DNA of 64,000 nt from DASUPK01 sp963797265 (GTDB lineage Bacteria; Actinomycetota; Thermoleophilia; Solirubrobacterales; 70-9): the NCBI GenBank assembly GCA_963797265.1, contig CAWCOY010000003.1, positions 1,054,001 to 1,118,000 of the forward strand. Reading direction: 5' to 3'. The stretch's first letter is position 1. Every line of letters begins with the position of its first letter. Shown piece by piece: positions 49,972 to 57,896 of the stretch. The translations under genes and the position numbers were made by a program. The notes beneath the pieces were generated by a model that worked only from the letters and a program-made list of their open reading frames with translations, made no database searches and had not been told where the DNA came from.

Positions 49972-50853
49972 GCGACGATTATTCGGCGGCGAAGTTTGTG
50001 GCCGCCGTGTGTTCGCGTCGAAGCTGAAGTCGGTGTCCAGGTCGAGGTTGAGATCGAGGTCGGGTCGCTCGAGGACGTCGCTGGGCGACTCAACGGGTGA
50101 CTCCGACGGCGGATAGAGGATGTCCTCGAGGTGCATGCGCCAGGCGCGCTCGATGTCGCGCATGCGCGCCTCGAACGCGAGCTCGAGATTCCCTCTCGGT
50201 CCCTCGCGATGGAGTCGCGAGGCCATCCGCACGCAGGCGTCGGGCCCGGAGTGGCGCTCGAGCAGATCGAAGATGGTCCCGCCCAGGATGAGTGCATCGC
50301 GGCGACTCGGAGGGAACCCGGGGCGGTCACCTTCCCGCAGCCGGGTGATCACTGCGGCGCGGAACAGGCCCATCTGTCCGGCGAAGTACTCCGCGGCTCC
50401 CTCGATCAGCCAGGCCCATCGCAGGTAGGTGAGGAAGCGCTTGGGCGTCCACATCGGCGGCAGGGCCGGGTTGTTCGCCGCCAGGACGATCTGGCAGTAC
50501 ATCCGCTCTGCCGTTCCCCGTAGGGCGCGCAGCGAATCCTCGCCGGCGGAGCGTCGCTCCATCCAGGTGTCGTTCAGCGTGTGGATCTCGCCGTCCATCG
50601 GCCAGCCCGCCAGGTAGCGGCGCGCCGCCGGCGCCGCCGACCAGCGGACGGCCGGGAGGAGTGGGTGGGCGGCCGAGAGCCAGGCGGGGTTGTCGTGCAG
50701 GATGATCGTGACGTTGCCCGGCACGTAGTCGAAGCGGTCCTCGAGCCGCAGACGAAGGTCCTCCAGGGCGTCCAGGACGCGGTGCGCGCAGGCGAGATCG
50801 GCGTCGTCGTGGCGCGCCGTGAAGCTCAGGGAGTCGGTCTCGATCCAGGCCAT
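49870..50853 (-). CDS. Peptidase-MA-like uncharacterised protein with read-through C-terminus
   Basis: 327 aa as an ORF. The main part (residues 1-275) reads MAWIETDSLSFTARHDDADL, VTIILHDNPAWLSAAHPLLP, RFLTYLRWAWLIEGAAEYFA and DALILGGTIFDLLERHSGPD; the W-L-I-E-G-A-A-E-Y-F segment resembles gluzincin-like peptidase-MA proteins but the HExxH is not seen, so activity is doubtful. The last 50 residues (TRRPQTSPPNNRRS onward) are encoded by hairpin copy 2 and by DNA antisense to the DUF2007-like gene. The native end was probably near FSFDA at about 50010-50020. Confidence 0.65.
   Translation of the reverse strand: MAWIETDSLSFTARHDDADLACAHRVLDALEDLRLRLEDRFDYVPGNVTIILHDNPAWLSAAHPLLPAVRWSAAPAARRYLAGWPMDGEIHTLNDTWMERRSAGEDSLRALRGTAERMYCQIVLAANNPALPPMWTPKRFLTYLRWAWLIEGAAEYFAGQMGLFRAAVITRLREGDRPGFPPSRRDALILGGTIFDLLERHSGPDACVRMASRLHREGPRGNLELAFEARMRDIERAWRMHLEDILYPPSESPVESPSDVLERPDLDLNLDLDTDFSFDANTRRPQTSPPNNRRSAEGEIEEVDDQRGNSDGPDQPQREPRRRPDAR
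49984..50007. repeat. Hairpin repeat GTTTGTG, copy 2
   Basis: CGGCGGC (49984-49990), loop GAAGTTTGTG, GCCGCCG (50001-50007), preceded by GATTATT. It lies between the converging ends of the DUF2007-like gene and the peptidase-MA-like gene and is translated within the C-terminus of the latter. Same orientation as copy 1. Confidence 0.75.
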
Positions 50854-50873
50854 GCCGGCGGATGCGGATGATT

Positions 50874-50897
50874 CGTCGGCGGTGTTTGTGGCCGACG
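50874..50897. repeat. Hairpin repeat GTTTGTG, copy 3 (compensated stem)
   Basis: CGTCGGC (50874-50880), loop GGTGTTTGTG, GCCGACG (50891-50897). Relative to copies 1 and 2 one stem position is changed on both sides (G to T, C to A), so pairing is kept. It lies upstream of the peptidase-MA-like gene start (50853) and downstream of the DUF1152 stop (50910). Confidence 0.75.
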
Positions 50898-50909
50898 TTG
50901 ATGTTGAGG

Positions 50910-51881
50910 CTACTCGCGGCCCCGGGCGCGCTCTCGCTCCAACTCGAGCTCGGTCCGGACGCCCATTGCCGTCAGCGCGTCGTGCGCCTCCTCCAGGCCG
51001 GCCGCCGGCGAGACGGCCGTGGCGAGCGGGATCGCCGATCCTGCCGCCGCCAGCGGATCGAAGAAGAAGGTGAGGCCGCCGAGCGGCGTGAGCTCGACCG
51101 TCCGGCGCCCGCCGCGAATCCGGACGCTGCCGCGCTCGCCCCGCGCGCAGCGGATGGCCATCAGGCTCGCCTCGGTGGGCACGGTCTTGGCGGCGGACTC
51201 CACCAGCTCGCACGCCTCGGGGGTGAGGCCCCAGGTTCCCAGCAGGGCGCCCGCCGCCTGCAGCTCCGTGATCCGCTCCAGCAGCTCGTCCGGTGTCAGC
51301 TCACCGTCGCAGCCGGGTCCGTAGACCGCACCGAGCAGGTCGCCGTCCCACCCCTCCGGTGCCGAGGCGGTCCGCGCCGTACCCCTGGCGAGAAAGAGGC
51401 CCGCGGCCAGGACGATCGCATCGCAGAGCGGGCTCGCCAGGCCGGGCTCGTCGCCGTGGGCGAGGACGTCGCCGCCGACGTCGAGCAGCACGATCGCGTC
51501 GCAGCCGAGCTCCTCGGACGCTTCGGCGAGGCCGGTCGCCAGCGCCGCCGGGCCACCGGTGATGTCGAGCAGGAGCACGGCTCGGCCCAGGTGGGTGGCC
51601 ATCTTGGACTCCGAGAACTCCACTCCGTCCAGGCTGGTCGTGCCGCCCTCGGTCAGCACGGCCGCCGATCCACAGGGCCGGCCGCCACGGATCTCCTCCA
51701 GCGAGCGCGGGCCGGGACGGGGATCGATCGGCGAGCGCTCCCAGGCGACGCCACCCAGCGTCCACTCCGTGCCGAGGTCCTCCAGGAGGTTGCTGACCGC
51801 CAGCGCGCCGACCACGTCGCCGCCCCCGCCCATGCCGATCAGCAGCGCGCGGTCAGCGTCTCTCAACGCGGCAAGGGTCAC
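50910..51881 (-). CDS. DUF1152 domain protein
   Basis: 323 aa. ADRALLIGMGGGGDVVGALA, GGVAWERSPIDPRPGPRSLE, AVLLLDITGGPAALATGLAE and AIVLLDVGGDVLAHGDEPGL are the conserved Gly-rich stretches of DUF1152, a family with a nucleotide-binding-like fold but no known role. GTG 51881 is chosen as start because the longer ORF to 51923 runs into the repeat at 51881-51981, and the first family-like residues follow GTG. The repeat abuts this start codon. Confidence 0.8.
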   Translation of the reverse strand: MTLAALRDADRALLIGMGGGGDVVGALAVSNLLEDLGTEWTLGGVAWERSPIDPRPGPRSLEEIRGGRPCGSAAVLTEGGTTSLDGVEFSESKMATHLGRAVLLLDITGGPAALATGLAEASEELGCDAIVLLDVGGDVLAHGDEPGLASPLCDAIVLAAGLFLARGTARTASAPEGWDGDLLGAVYGPGCDGELTPDELLERITELQAAGALLGTWGLTPEACELVESAAKTVPTEASLMAIRCARGERGSVRIRGGRRTVELTPLGGLTFFFDPLAAAGSAIPLATAVSPAAGLEEAHDALTAMGVRTELELERERARGRE

Positions 51882-51981
51882 GGCTTCGCCATCAGATCGC
51901 GGCCACGAGCGGCCGCCCCACATAAGTCGCTACGGGGTTCGCCCTTCGCTCCTGAGTACAGCGGCCTGGTGGCCGCTACGC
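51881..51981. repeat. Intergenic palindromic repeat, copy A
   Basis: About 101 bp beginning CGGCTTCGCCATCAG and ending with the hairpin GCGGCCTGGTGGCCGCTACG. Most positions match copy B (56376-56503), including CGGCCGCCCCACA, AAGTCGCT and TTCGCTCCTGA. It fills the gap between the DUF1802 stop (51976) and the DUF1152 start; the CTA in its last bases is the TAG stop of the DUF1802 gene. Confidence 0.75.
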
Positions 51982-52602
51982 CGGGACGAGCTCGCCCTGG
52001 CAGATCTCGCGGATCGCCGCGGCCGCCCGGTCGAACTCCTCGTCCGCCATCACCGGGGTGCCCTCGAAGGGCAGATCGCGGTCGATCTCGACCCAGGAGC
52101 GGCAGCCGTGGTGCTCGTCCTTGACCCGGACGGTGACCGGACGTGGAATGCGGTGGACCCGGAGGAGCAGCACGTGCAGCGGGTGGCGGCGCTTCCAGGA
52201 CAGCCGCTTCTGCGCGTAGTCGGAGGTCCAGACGTGGTACGGCGTCAGGGCCTCGACGACGCGGTGGTCGTCGGTCGTGAAGTGGTCGGTGATCTCGGCC
52301 CAGGCGCGGATACGGACACGGTCGGGCTGCGGGATGCCCCCGTCCTGGAGCAGCGCCCGCGGGGGCGGGTCCTCGTCCGGCCAGACACCCTCCTCGAGGG
52401 CGCGGCGGAGCTCCGGGTGATGCGACTCGCGGACGAGATCGTTCCGCTGGTGATCGAAGGTCGGATAGAGGAAGAACTGGTCGTGTTCCACCTCGAAATG
52501 CTTGTTGTCCTCGCGAATGCCGCCCTTGCGAAGGGCCACCAGCTGCTCGCCCTCGGCCAGGGCGCGGACGGTCACGGCCCACTCTTTGAAAGCAATCGGC
52601 AT
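51976..52602 (-). CDS. DUF1802 family protein
   Basis: 208 aa. MPIAFKEWAVTVRALAEGEQ, LVALRKGGIREDNKHFEVEH, QFFLYPTFDHQRNDLVRESH and HHGCRSWVEIDRDLPFEGTP are the conserved blocks of DUF1802, a family of unknown function. Its stop codon is contributed by repeat copy A. Upstream (52603-52852) lies an AT-richer 250-bp gap that probably holds its promoter. Confidence 0.8.
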   Translation of the reverse strand: MPIAFKEWAVTVRALAEGEQLVALRKGGIREDNKHFEVEHDQFFLYPTFDHQRNDLVRESHHPELRRALEEGVWPDEDPPPRALLQDGGIPQPDRVRIRAWAEITDHFTTDDHRVVEALTPYHVWTSDYAQKRLSWKRRHPLHVLLLRVHRIPRPVTVRVKDEHHGCRSWVEIDRDLPFEGTPVMADEEFDRAAAAIREICQGELVPA

Positions 52603-52740
52603 GCGGTTAGGAAGTGATCGGATTCGGATTCGGGACGCGGGGGGCGGGATGCGGCCAAATCGGGTGAAGTGCGCCTATCTCGCGCGCCCTTGGCTCGTTG
52701 GAGCCCCCTCGGAGGCGCGCAGTCTAGAGGACGAAATTCA

Positions 52741-52777
52741 CTTTGACAAGGCTTGTGCCCGATCGTCACAAGCAAAG
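52741..52777. terminator. Hairpin in the hyuB / DUF1802 gap
   Basis: GCTTGTG (52751-52757) and CACAAGC (52767-52773) form a seven-base stem with a nine-base loop; CTTTG and CAAAG extend it outward. The 250-bp gap 52603-52852 is otherwise free of genes. The hairpin is 76 bp past the hyuB stop on the minus strand, so termination is possible, but a regulatory site for the DUF1802 gene fits equally; there is no clear U-tract. Confidence 0.4.
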
Positions 52778-52852
52778 AGGCTTAGTTGTAATAACGTCAT
52801 ACCCCATTCCCATGCGGTATCGGGCCTGGTTGACCGGCCAATCGGACGGCCT

Positions 52853-54373
52853 CTAGTGAGTCGGTTCGGGGCCGAACCCGCCTCCTCCAGGCGTCTCGAT
52901 CCGGAGTCGATCGCCGGGCCGCAGCTCCCCCTCGCCCTTGGCGGGAACCGGCTCCCCGTTCACCAGGTCGCGTCCGAGGGCCCCCGGCTCGCCGCCCTCG
53001 CGACCCTGGGGCGCATGGCGCCGCCGCTCGCCGATCAGCGTGTAGCGCATCGGCTCGAGCGCCTCGAGCTCGCGCGCGATCCCATCACCGCCGTGGTGGC
53101 GCCCCGTCCCACCGCTGCGGTGCCGGATCGAGAGCTCGATGACCCTGACCGGGTACTCGGTCTCGAGCGCCTCGATCGGGGTGTTGAGGGTGTTCGACAT
53201 GGCCACGTGCTCGGCGCTCGGTCCGTCGGCGCCCGGGCAGGCCCCCTGCCCGCCGCCAATCGTCTCGTAGTAGGTCCAGCCCTCGGCCGCGAGCGTCAGG
53301 TTGTTCATCGTGCCCTGGCCGTTGGCGCCGACGGGCGCGAAGGCCGCCAGTGCCTCGAAGACGAGATCGGCCACCCGGCTCGAGGTCTCGACGTTGCCAC
53401 CGACGACCGCGGCGGGAGGGCGCGCGTTGAGCAGCGTTCCCTCCGGGGCGCTCACCGTCACCGGGCGCCAGGCCCCGGCCGAGGGTGGGCCGTCGGGATC
53501 GCAGACCACCCGCACCGCATAGACGCAGGCCGCCTTCGTCACGGAGAGCGGGCAGTTGAGGTTGCCGCCGACCTGCTCGGCGGTCCCCTCGAAGTCCAGC
53601 TCGAGCGAGTCCCCGCGGACCGTGGCCGTCACCCGGAGCTCGATATCGCCGTCGAGCCCCTCCAGCACGTCCTCGGCCGAGCTCTCGCCGTCGGGCATCT
53701 CGGTGAGGGCCGCGCGGGTGCGGCGCTCGGCGTAATCCAGGATCTCGGCGGTCGCGGTCCGCAGCTGTTCGATCCCGTGCCGCTCGGCGAGTTGCCGCAA
53801 CCGCCTGATCCCCGTCAGGTTGGCCGCCCGCTGGGCACGCAGGTCGGCGAGCCGCTGCTCCGGGTTGCGCATCCGGGAGGCGAGATCGGAGAGCACCGCG
53901 TCATCGGCCCTGGTGGGGGGGATGACGACGCCCTCTTCGTCGAGCCTCCGCGAGAGCGCCGGCATGCCCCCGGGGGTTGGCCCACCGATGTCGGCGTGAT
54001 GGGCACGGCTGGCCGCGAACCCGAGCACCTCGTCCTCCTGCAGCACGGGCGAGATCAGGGTGATGTCCGGGAGGTGGGTGCCGCCGCGATAGGGGTCGTT
54101 GAGGATCCAGAGATCGCCGTCATGATGCTCCTCGCCGACGATGACCGCGACGGCGTCCGGCATCGAGCCGAGGTGCACGGGGATGTGCTCGGCCTGCATG
54201 ACGAGCTCGCCGCGCGCGTCGAAAAGCGCGGTGGAGCAGTCGTGGCGCTCGGTGATGTTCGGCGAATGCGCCGAGCGGATCAGGACCGCGCCCATCTCGT
54301 CGCAGGCAGCTCGCAGCGCTCCGGTCATCACCTGGAGCGCGACGGGGTCGAGTGTCCGTCCGGACTCCCCCAA
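52853..54373 (-). CDS. hyuB: Hydantoinase B / 5-oxoprolinase beta-like subunit
   Basis: 506 aa. VMTGALRAACDEMGAVLIRS, ERHDCSTALFDARGELVMQA, DGDLWILNDPYRGGTHLPDI, AASRAHHADIGGPTPGGMPA (metal-site His residues) and NLTLAAEGWTYYETIGGGQG, then RHRSGGTGRHHGGDGI, are standard HyuB motifs. With HyuA it opens hydantoin or oxoproline-type rings using ATP. The start is TTG 54373, one base after the hyuA stop, with GGAGG about 8 nt upstream; an ATG start would cut off LDPVALQV. Substrate is unknown. Confidence 0.9.
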   Translation of the reverse strand: MGESGRTLDPVALQVMTGALRAACDEMGAVLIRSAHSPNITERHDCSTALFDARGELVMQAEHIPVHLGSMPDAVAVIVGEEHHDGDLWILNDPYRGGTHLPDITLISPVLQEDEVLGFAASRAHHADIGGPTPGGMPALSRRLDEEGVVIPPTRADDAVLSDLASRMRNPEQRLADLRAQRAANLTGIRRLRQLAERHGIEQLRTATAEILDYAERRTRAALTEMPDGESSAEDVLEGLDGDIELRVTATVRGDSLELDFEGTAEQVGGNLNCPLSVTKAACVYAVRVVCDPDGPPSAGAWRPVTVSAPEGTLLNARPPAAVVGGNVETSSRVADLVFEALAAFAPVGANGQGTMNNLTLAAEGWTYYETIGGGQGACPGADGPSAEHVAMSNTLNTPIEALETEYPVRVIELSIRHRSGGTGRHHGGDGIARELEALEPMRYTLIGERRRHAPQGREGGEPGALGRDLVNGEPVPAKGEGELRPGDRLRIETPGGGGFGPEPTH

Positions 54374-54374
54374 A

Positions 54375-56354
54375 TCAGTCCCTCCTCTCCGCCGTAATCG
54401 TCCCGGCCTCGTCCACGGACGCGTTCCAGCCGGGCGGCAGCACCAGCGTCGCTTCGGGCAGCTCGAAGACGCAGGGCCCGTCCGCGGCGAACCCGGCCTC
54501 TGGCTCGCCGCGCAGCACCCGGGTATCCACCGAGCTCCCTGCGAAGCGCGCCCTGCGCTCCCCCTCGTCCAGGCGCCCGTCCGCGGCCGCTCGCGGGCGG
54601 GGCTCGGGACCCGGCTCGACCGCGGCCACCCGGATCGTGACGAGCTCGAGCCTGCCCTCCGGGTCGTGGTATCCGTAGCGAGCCTCGTGCTCGCGCGCGA
54701 AGTCCTCGGCGAGGCGATCGGGGTCGGGCTGGGGATCACCGGGAATGGGGAGCTCGAAGGCCTGGCCGCGATAGCGCAGCTCGTAGACCACCTCGAGATG
54801 CGCGTCCTGCATCCCGGCGAGCAGCGGCTCGCTGAGCGCCTTCACCTCGCCGGCCACCCGGTCGGCGGTGATCTGATCCGCCGAGAGCAACACCGTGCGG
54901 GCGGTGTCGCGGCGGTGGCCGGCAGCGATCAGGCCGAGCGCCGAGAGCACGCCGCTCGCGCGCGGGCAGGCGATTCGAGTGATCTCGAGCTCCTCTGCGA
55001 GCGCCGCGGCGTGCATCGGACCCGCTCCGCCGAAGGGCAGCAGGGCGTACCCCCTCGGATCGACGCCGCGCTCCACGGTGACCACGCGGAGCGCCCGGAT
55101 CATCTCCTGGTTGGCGACGCGGACGATCCCCTCGGCGGTCTCGACCTCGCCGAGCCCGAGCTCGTTCCCCAGGGAGCCGACCGCACTCCGGGCGGCGTCG
55201 GGGTCGAGCGCTACGCCGCCGGCGAGGTCCGAATCGGCGGAGAGATAGCCGAGCAGCAGGTTCGCGTCCGTGACCGTGGCCTCCTTGCCGCCGCGGCTGT
55301 AGCAGGCGGGTCCCGGCTCGGCCCCGGCTGAGCGGGGACCGACGCGCAGAGCCCCGCCCGCGTCGCGCCAGCCGATCGAGCCGCCTCCGGCTCCGACAGT
55401 GTGCACGTCCACCATCGGCAGCTGGATCGGGCGCCCTTCGATCTCGCGCGAGTCGGTCCGCCTCACCTCGCCCCCCTCGACGACGCAGACGTCGCAGGAC
55501 GTGCCGCCCATGTCGATGCCGATCGCGTCGGCGTGTCCAGCGCCGCGGGCGAGCAGGCCGGCTCCGACCGCGCCTCCGGCCGGCCCCGAGAGGACGCTCC
55601 AGGCGCCCGAGCGCGCTGCCTCGGCCGCGTCGGCCGTGCCGCCCGAGGAGCGCATCACCTCGGGCTCGGCCAGGCCGCGCTCCCGGCAGGCCTTGGCGAG
55701 GCTGCCCAGGTAGCGGCCGAGCAGGGGGGAGAGGTAGGCGTCGATCACGGTCGTCGAGAATCGCTCGTACTCGCGAAAGGCGGGGAGGACCTCGTGAGAG
55801 GTGGAGACGTGGACGTCGGGGAGGGCCTCGCGCAGGGCAGAGGCGATGCGGCGCTCGTGGTCCGGATCGCGGAAGGCGAAGAGGAGGCAGACCGCCACGG
55901 ACTCGGCGTCGCTGTCGCGCAGCCGCTCGGCCAGGCCGGCGATCTCCTCGTCCGCCAACTTCTCGACCACCCCGCTCGCGCCGATCCGCTCCGGCGCCTC
56001 GAAGCGCAGATCGGGATCGACCAGGGGCCGCGGCTTGGGCCGGCAGGGGTGGTAGAGGCCGGGGCGGTTCTGGCGGCCGATCTCGAGCAGATCCGAGAAC
56101 CTCCGCGTGGCGACGAGCGCCGTGCGCGCCCCGCGCTCCTCGAGCAGCGCATTGGTTCCCACGGTCATGCCGTGGGTGAAGCCGCGGACATCGTCCGGTT
56201 TCGCGTCGGCGCGGCCCAGCACCTCCTCGACGGCTGCGATGACTCCGCGGGACTGGTCCTCCGGTGTGCTCGGCACCTTTGCCGTGTGGAGGACCTCGCC
56301 GTCGAGCAGCGCGGCGTCGGTGAACGTTCCACCGACGTCGACGCCGAGCAGCAT
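54375..56354 (-). CDS. hyuA: Hydantoinase A / 5-oxoprolinase alpha-like subunit
   Basis: 659 aa. MLLGVDVGGTFTDAALLDGE is the ATP-binding start of the family; FTHGMTVGTNALLEERGART, AIGIDMGGTSCDVCVVEGGE and VDVHTVGAGGGSIGWRDAGG are further hallmark motifs. The protein is full length for HyuA. It forms a two-gene operon with hyuB. The repeat copy B lies upstream, 22 bp before the start. Confidence 0.92.
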   Translation of the reverse strand: MLLGVDVGGTFTDAALLDGEVLHTAKVPSTPEDQSRGVIAAVEEVLGRADAKPDDVRGFTHGMTVGTNALLEERGARTALVATRRFSDLLEIGRQNRPGLYHPCRPKPRPLVDPDLRFEAPERIGASGVVEKLADEEIAGLAERLRDSDAESVAVCLLFAFRDPDHERRIASALREALPDVHVSTSHEVLPAFREYERFSTTVIDAYLSPLLGRYLGSLAKACRERGLAEPEVMRSSGGTADAAEAARSGAWSVLSGPAGGAVGAGLLARGAGHADAIGIDMGGTSCDVCVVEGGEVRRTDSREIEGRPIQLPMVDVHTVGAGGGSIGWRDAGGALRVGPRSAGAEPGPACYSRGGKEATVTDANLLLGYLSADSDLAGGVALDPDAARSAVGSLGNELGLGEVETAEGIVRVANQEMIRALRVVTVERGVDPRGYALLPFGGAGPMHAAALAEELEITRIACPRASGVLSALGLIAAGHRRDTARTVLLSADQITADRVAGEVKALSEPLLAGMQDAHLEVVYELRYRGQAFELPIPGDPQPDPDRLAEDFAREHEARYGYHDPEGRLELVTIRVAAVEPGPEPRPRAAADGRLDEGERRARFAGSSVDTRVLRGEPEAGFAADGPCVFELPEATLVLPPGWNASVDEAGTITAERRD

Positions 56355-56375
56355 CGCTCGACGTTATCGACGGGA

Positions 56376-56503
56376 CGGCTTCGCCATCAGTCGCGGCCGC
56401 AGGCGGCCGCCCCACACAAGTCGCTTCGAGCTTCGCTCCTGATGCGAGGGCGCGCGTAAGCGCGACCCGTTTGACGCAGTGGAGCGGCCTGGTGGCCGCT
56501 ACG
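56376..56503. repeat. Intergenic palindromic repeat, copy B
   Basis: CGGCTTCGCCATCAG, then GGCGGCCGCCCCACACAAGTCGCTTC and TTCGCTCCTGA, as in copy A, then an extra stretch of about 39 bp, then the same end hairpin GCGGCCTGGTGGCCGCTACGC. It fills the gap between hyuA (start 56354) and the methyltransferase, whose TAG stop (56499-56501) is the CTA of the repeat end, as in copy A. Confidence 0.75.
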
Positions 56504-57122
56504 CGGTGGCGACCCCGGTGGCCAGCGGGTGTACGAGCGCGGGCATCCACTTCCAGCGGTCGTGTTCGACGTCCTCGACCCGGAGCGCGCTCTCTCGCAG
56601 CATGTCGACGGTCGGGCGATTTGCGTTGCAGCCTGCGGCGAATGCGTGCCATGGCCGGTGCAGCCGATCCTGCCAGCGGGCGAGGCGCCGGGAGTCCGAC
56701 CGCACGTGCTCGAGGAAGAGCAGCTTGCCGCCAGGCCTGAGGACTCTCGCGATCTCGTTGATCGCCTGCTGCGGGTAGTCGACCGTGCAGAGGACCAGGG
56801 TCGAGACCACGGTGTCGAATCGGTCATCCCCGAACGGGAGTCGCTCAGCGTCCGCCACCATCACCGAGGAAGCGGGCCTCGCCGTCTTCGCCCGGCGCTC
56901 GAGCCGACCGATCATCGGCGGCGACGGCTCGGTCAGGACCAGCTCCTCCAGGCTGTCCGGATAGTGGGGAAGGTTGAGTCCGGTTCCGGCGCCGAGGTCA
57001 AGCACGCGCCCAGTCGCCTGACTGAGCAGTGCGGACCTTCGCTGCGTCATTCCGGCGCGCTCACCCACCCAGAGAAGCGGGTCATAGATCGCGCTAGAAA
57101 CGCTCTCCCAGACTTTGCTCAA
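56499..57122 (-). CDS. SAM-dependent methyltransferase (Methyltransf_11)
   Basis: 207 aa. GRVLDLGAGTGLNLPHYPDS (motif I), LVLTEPSPPMIGRLERRAKT, MVADAERLPFGDDRFDTVVS, EIARVLRPGGKLLFLEHVRS and ARWQDRLHRPWHAFAAGCNA match small methyltransferases close to UbiE/METTL7-like proteins acting on lipids. TTG 57122 is preferred as start because AAGGAGG lies 7 nt upstream; ATG 57143 is an alternative. The final residues and stop come from repeat copy B. Confidence 0.82.
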   Translation of the reverse strand: MSKVWESVSSAIYDPLLWVGERAGMTQRRSALLSQATGRVLDLGAGTGLNLPHYPDSLEELVLTEPSPPMIGRLERRAKTARPASSVMVADAERLPFGDDRFDTVVSTLVLCTVDYPQQAINEIARVLRPGGKLLFLEHVRSDSRRLARWQDRLHRPWHAFAAGCNANRPTVDMLRESALRVEDVEHDRWKWMPALVHPLATGVATA

Positions 57123-57297
57123 CACCGGCCTCCTTGCTCGCATGTGAACGTGACACGGGTTCTTACGAGCGGCGCAGAGCTTCGGCTTGAGATGGCGGTG
57201 TGAGGTGCGCCACAGAGGTCGGGACCTGGTGCACGCAGGGCAGGGTGAGCCGCGCCCGACCCCCCGGGCGAGCGCGCGCACACCTGACCCCAGGAAC

Positions 57298-57735
57298 CTA
57301 GGCCGCTGCCGCCTCGACCTCGCGGACCTCGAAGACTTCCTCGAGGTGCTTATGCGAGGGGCAGTAGTTCATACCAGGCAGCGGCTCGCGCTGGCACGGG
57401 GTGCCCTTGCGAGTGCTGGCCAGGCAGCTTCGCTGCTGACCGTCAAGTGTCACGTCGGCGGGCAGGGAATCGAGGAACTCCTCGATCAGCCCGATGTGCC
57501 GCTCGATGACCATGTAGACCCGCACCTGCTCTGCAAGCGCGAAGTGCTCACGAACCTCAGTGAAGAGCGTCTTCGCGGGGCGGGCGAAATAGCGGCGGTC
57601 GGAGACCAGCCGCTGAATTGTGGCTTCGCATGCCTCCAGGACCTTCCTCCGGGCCGCGAAGGTCCTCTCCACGCTTCCGGAGGTGTCGATCCGAGGTACG
57701 AGGTCCCGGTAGATGGAACGACTGAATTGATACAT
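57298..57735 (-). CDS. Uncharacterised protein with C-terminal Cys/His cluster (DUF5763-like)
   Basis: 145 aa. The N-terminal 90 residues are helical (ARRKVLEACEATIQRLVSDR, LFTEVREHFALAEQVRVYMV). The C-terminal part has RSCLASTRKGTPCQREPLPG then NYCPSHKHL: Cys, Cys, Cys, His in the spacing C-x9-C-x10-C-x2-H of a small zinc-binding module seen in several actinobacterial proteins. ATG 57735 is chosen because GGAGAG lies upstream. Its 160-bp upstream gap holds AT-rich sequence with ACTTTTAAGT at 57856-57865, probably promoter. Function is unknown. Confidence 0.6.
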   Translation of the reverse strand: MYQFSRSIYRDLVPRIDTSGSVERTFAARRKVLEACEATIQRLVSDRRYFARPAKTLFTEVREHFALAEQVRVYMVIERHIGLIEEFLDSLPADVTLDGQQRSCLASTRKGTPCQREPLPGMNYCPSHKHLEEVFEVREVEAAAA

Positions 57736-57896
57736 CCCGATCTCTCCTATCCCCCCTGAAGCCTTGTCCGTAATGGGCAACCTTGCCCCGGACCCTTCAG
57801 GTGAATGGCGATTGAAGCATGCCCAAAAGTGGGTAGGGTTAAGCGTCGATTAAGTACTTTTAAGTATGCCAGCTACCAGACTTTTCGGTAGTCAGC

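Noticed and set aside
50910..51923. ATG 51923 as start of the DUF1152 gene
   Set aside because: The first 14 codons would be encoded by the intergenic repeat; GTG 51881 matches the family start.
52502..54397. 631-codon plus-strand frame opposite hyuB
   Set aside because: Shadow of hyuB; biased composition, no motifs.
57856..57865. ACTTTTAAGT as a third member of the cysteine operator family
   Set aside because: Lacks the outer C/G of ACTTC/GAAGT and short AT-rich palindromes are expected in a promoter; mentioned only as a weak lead.
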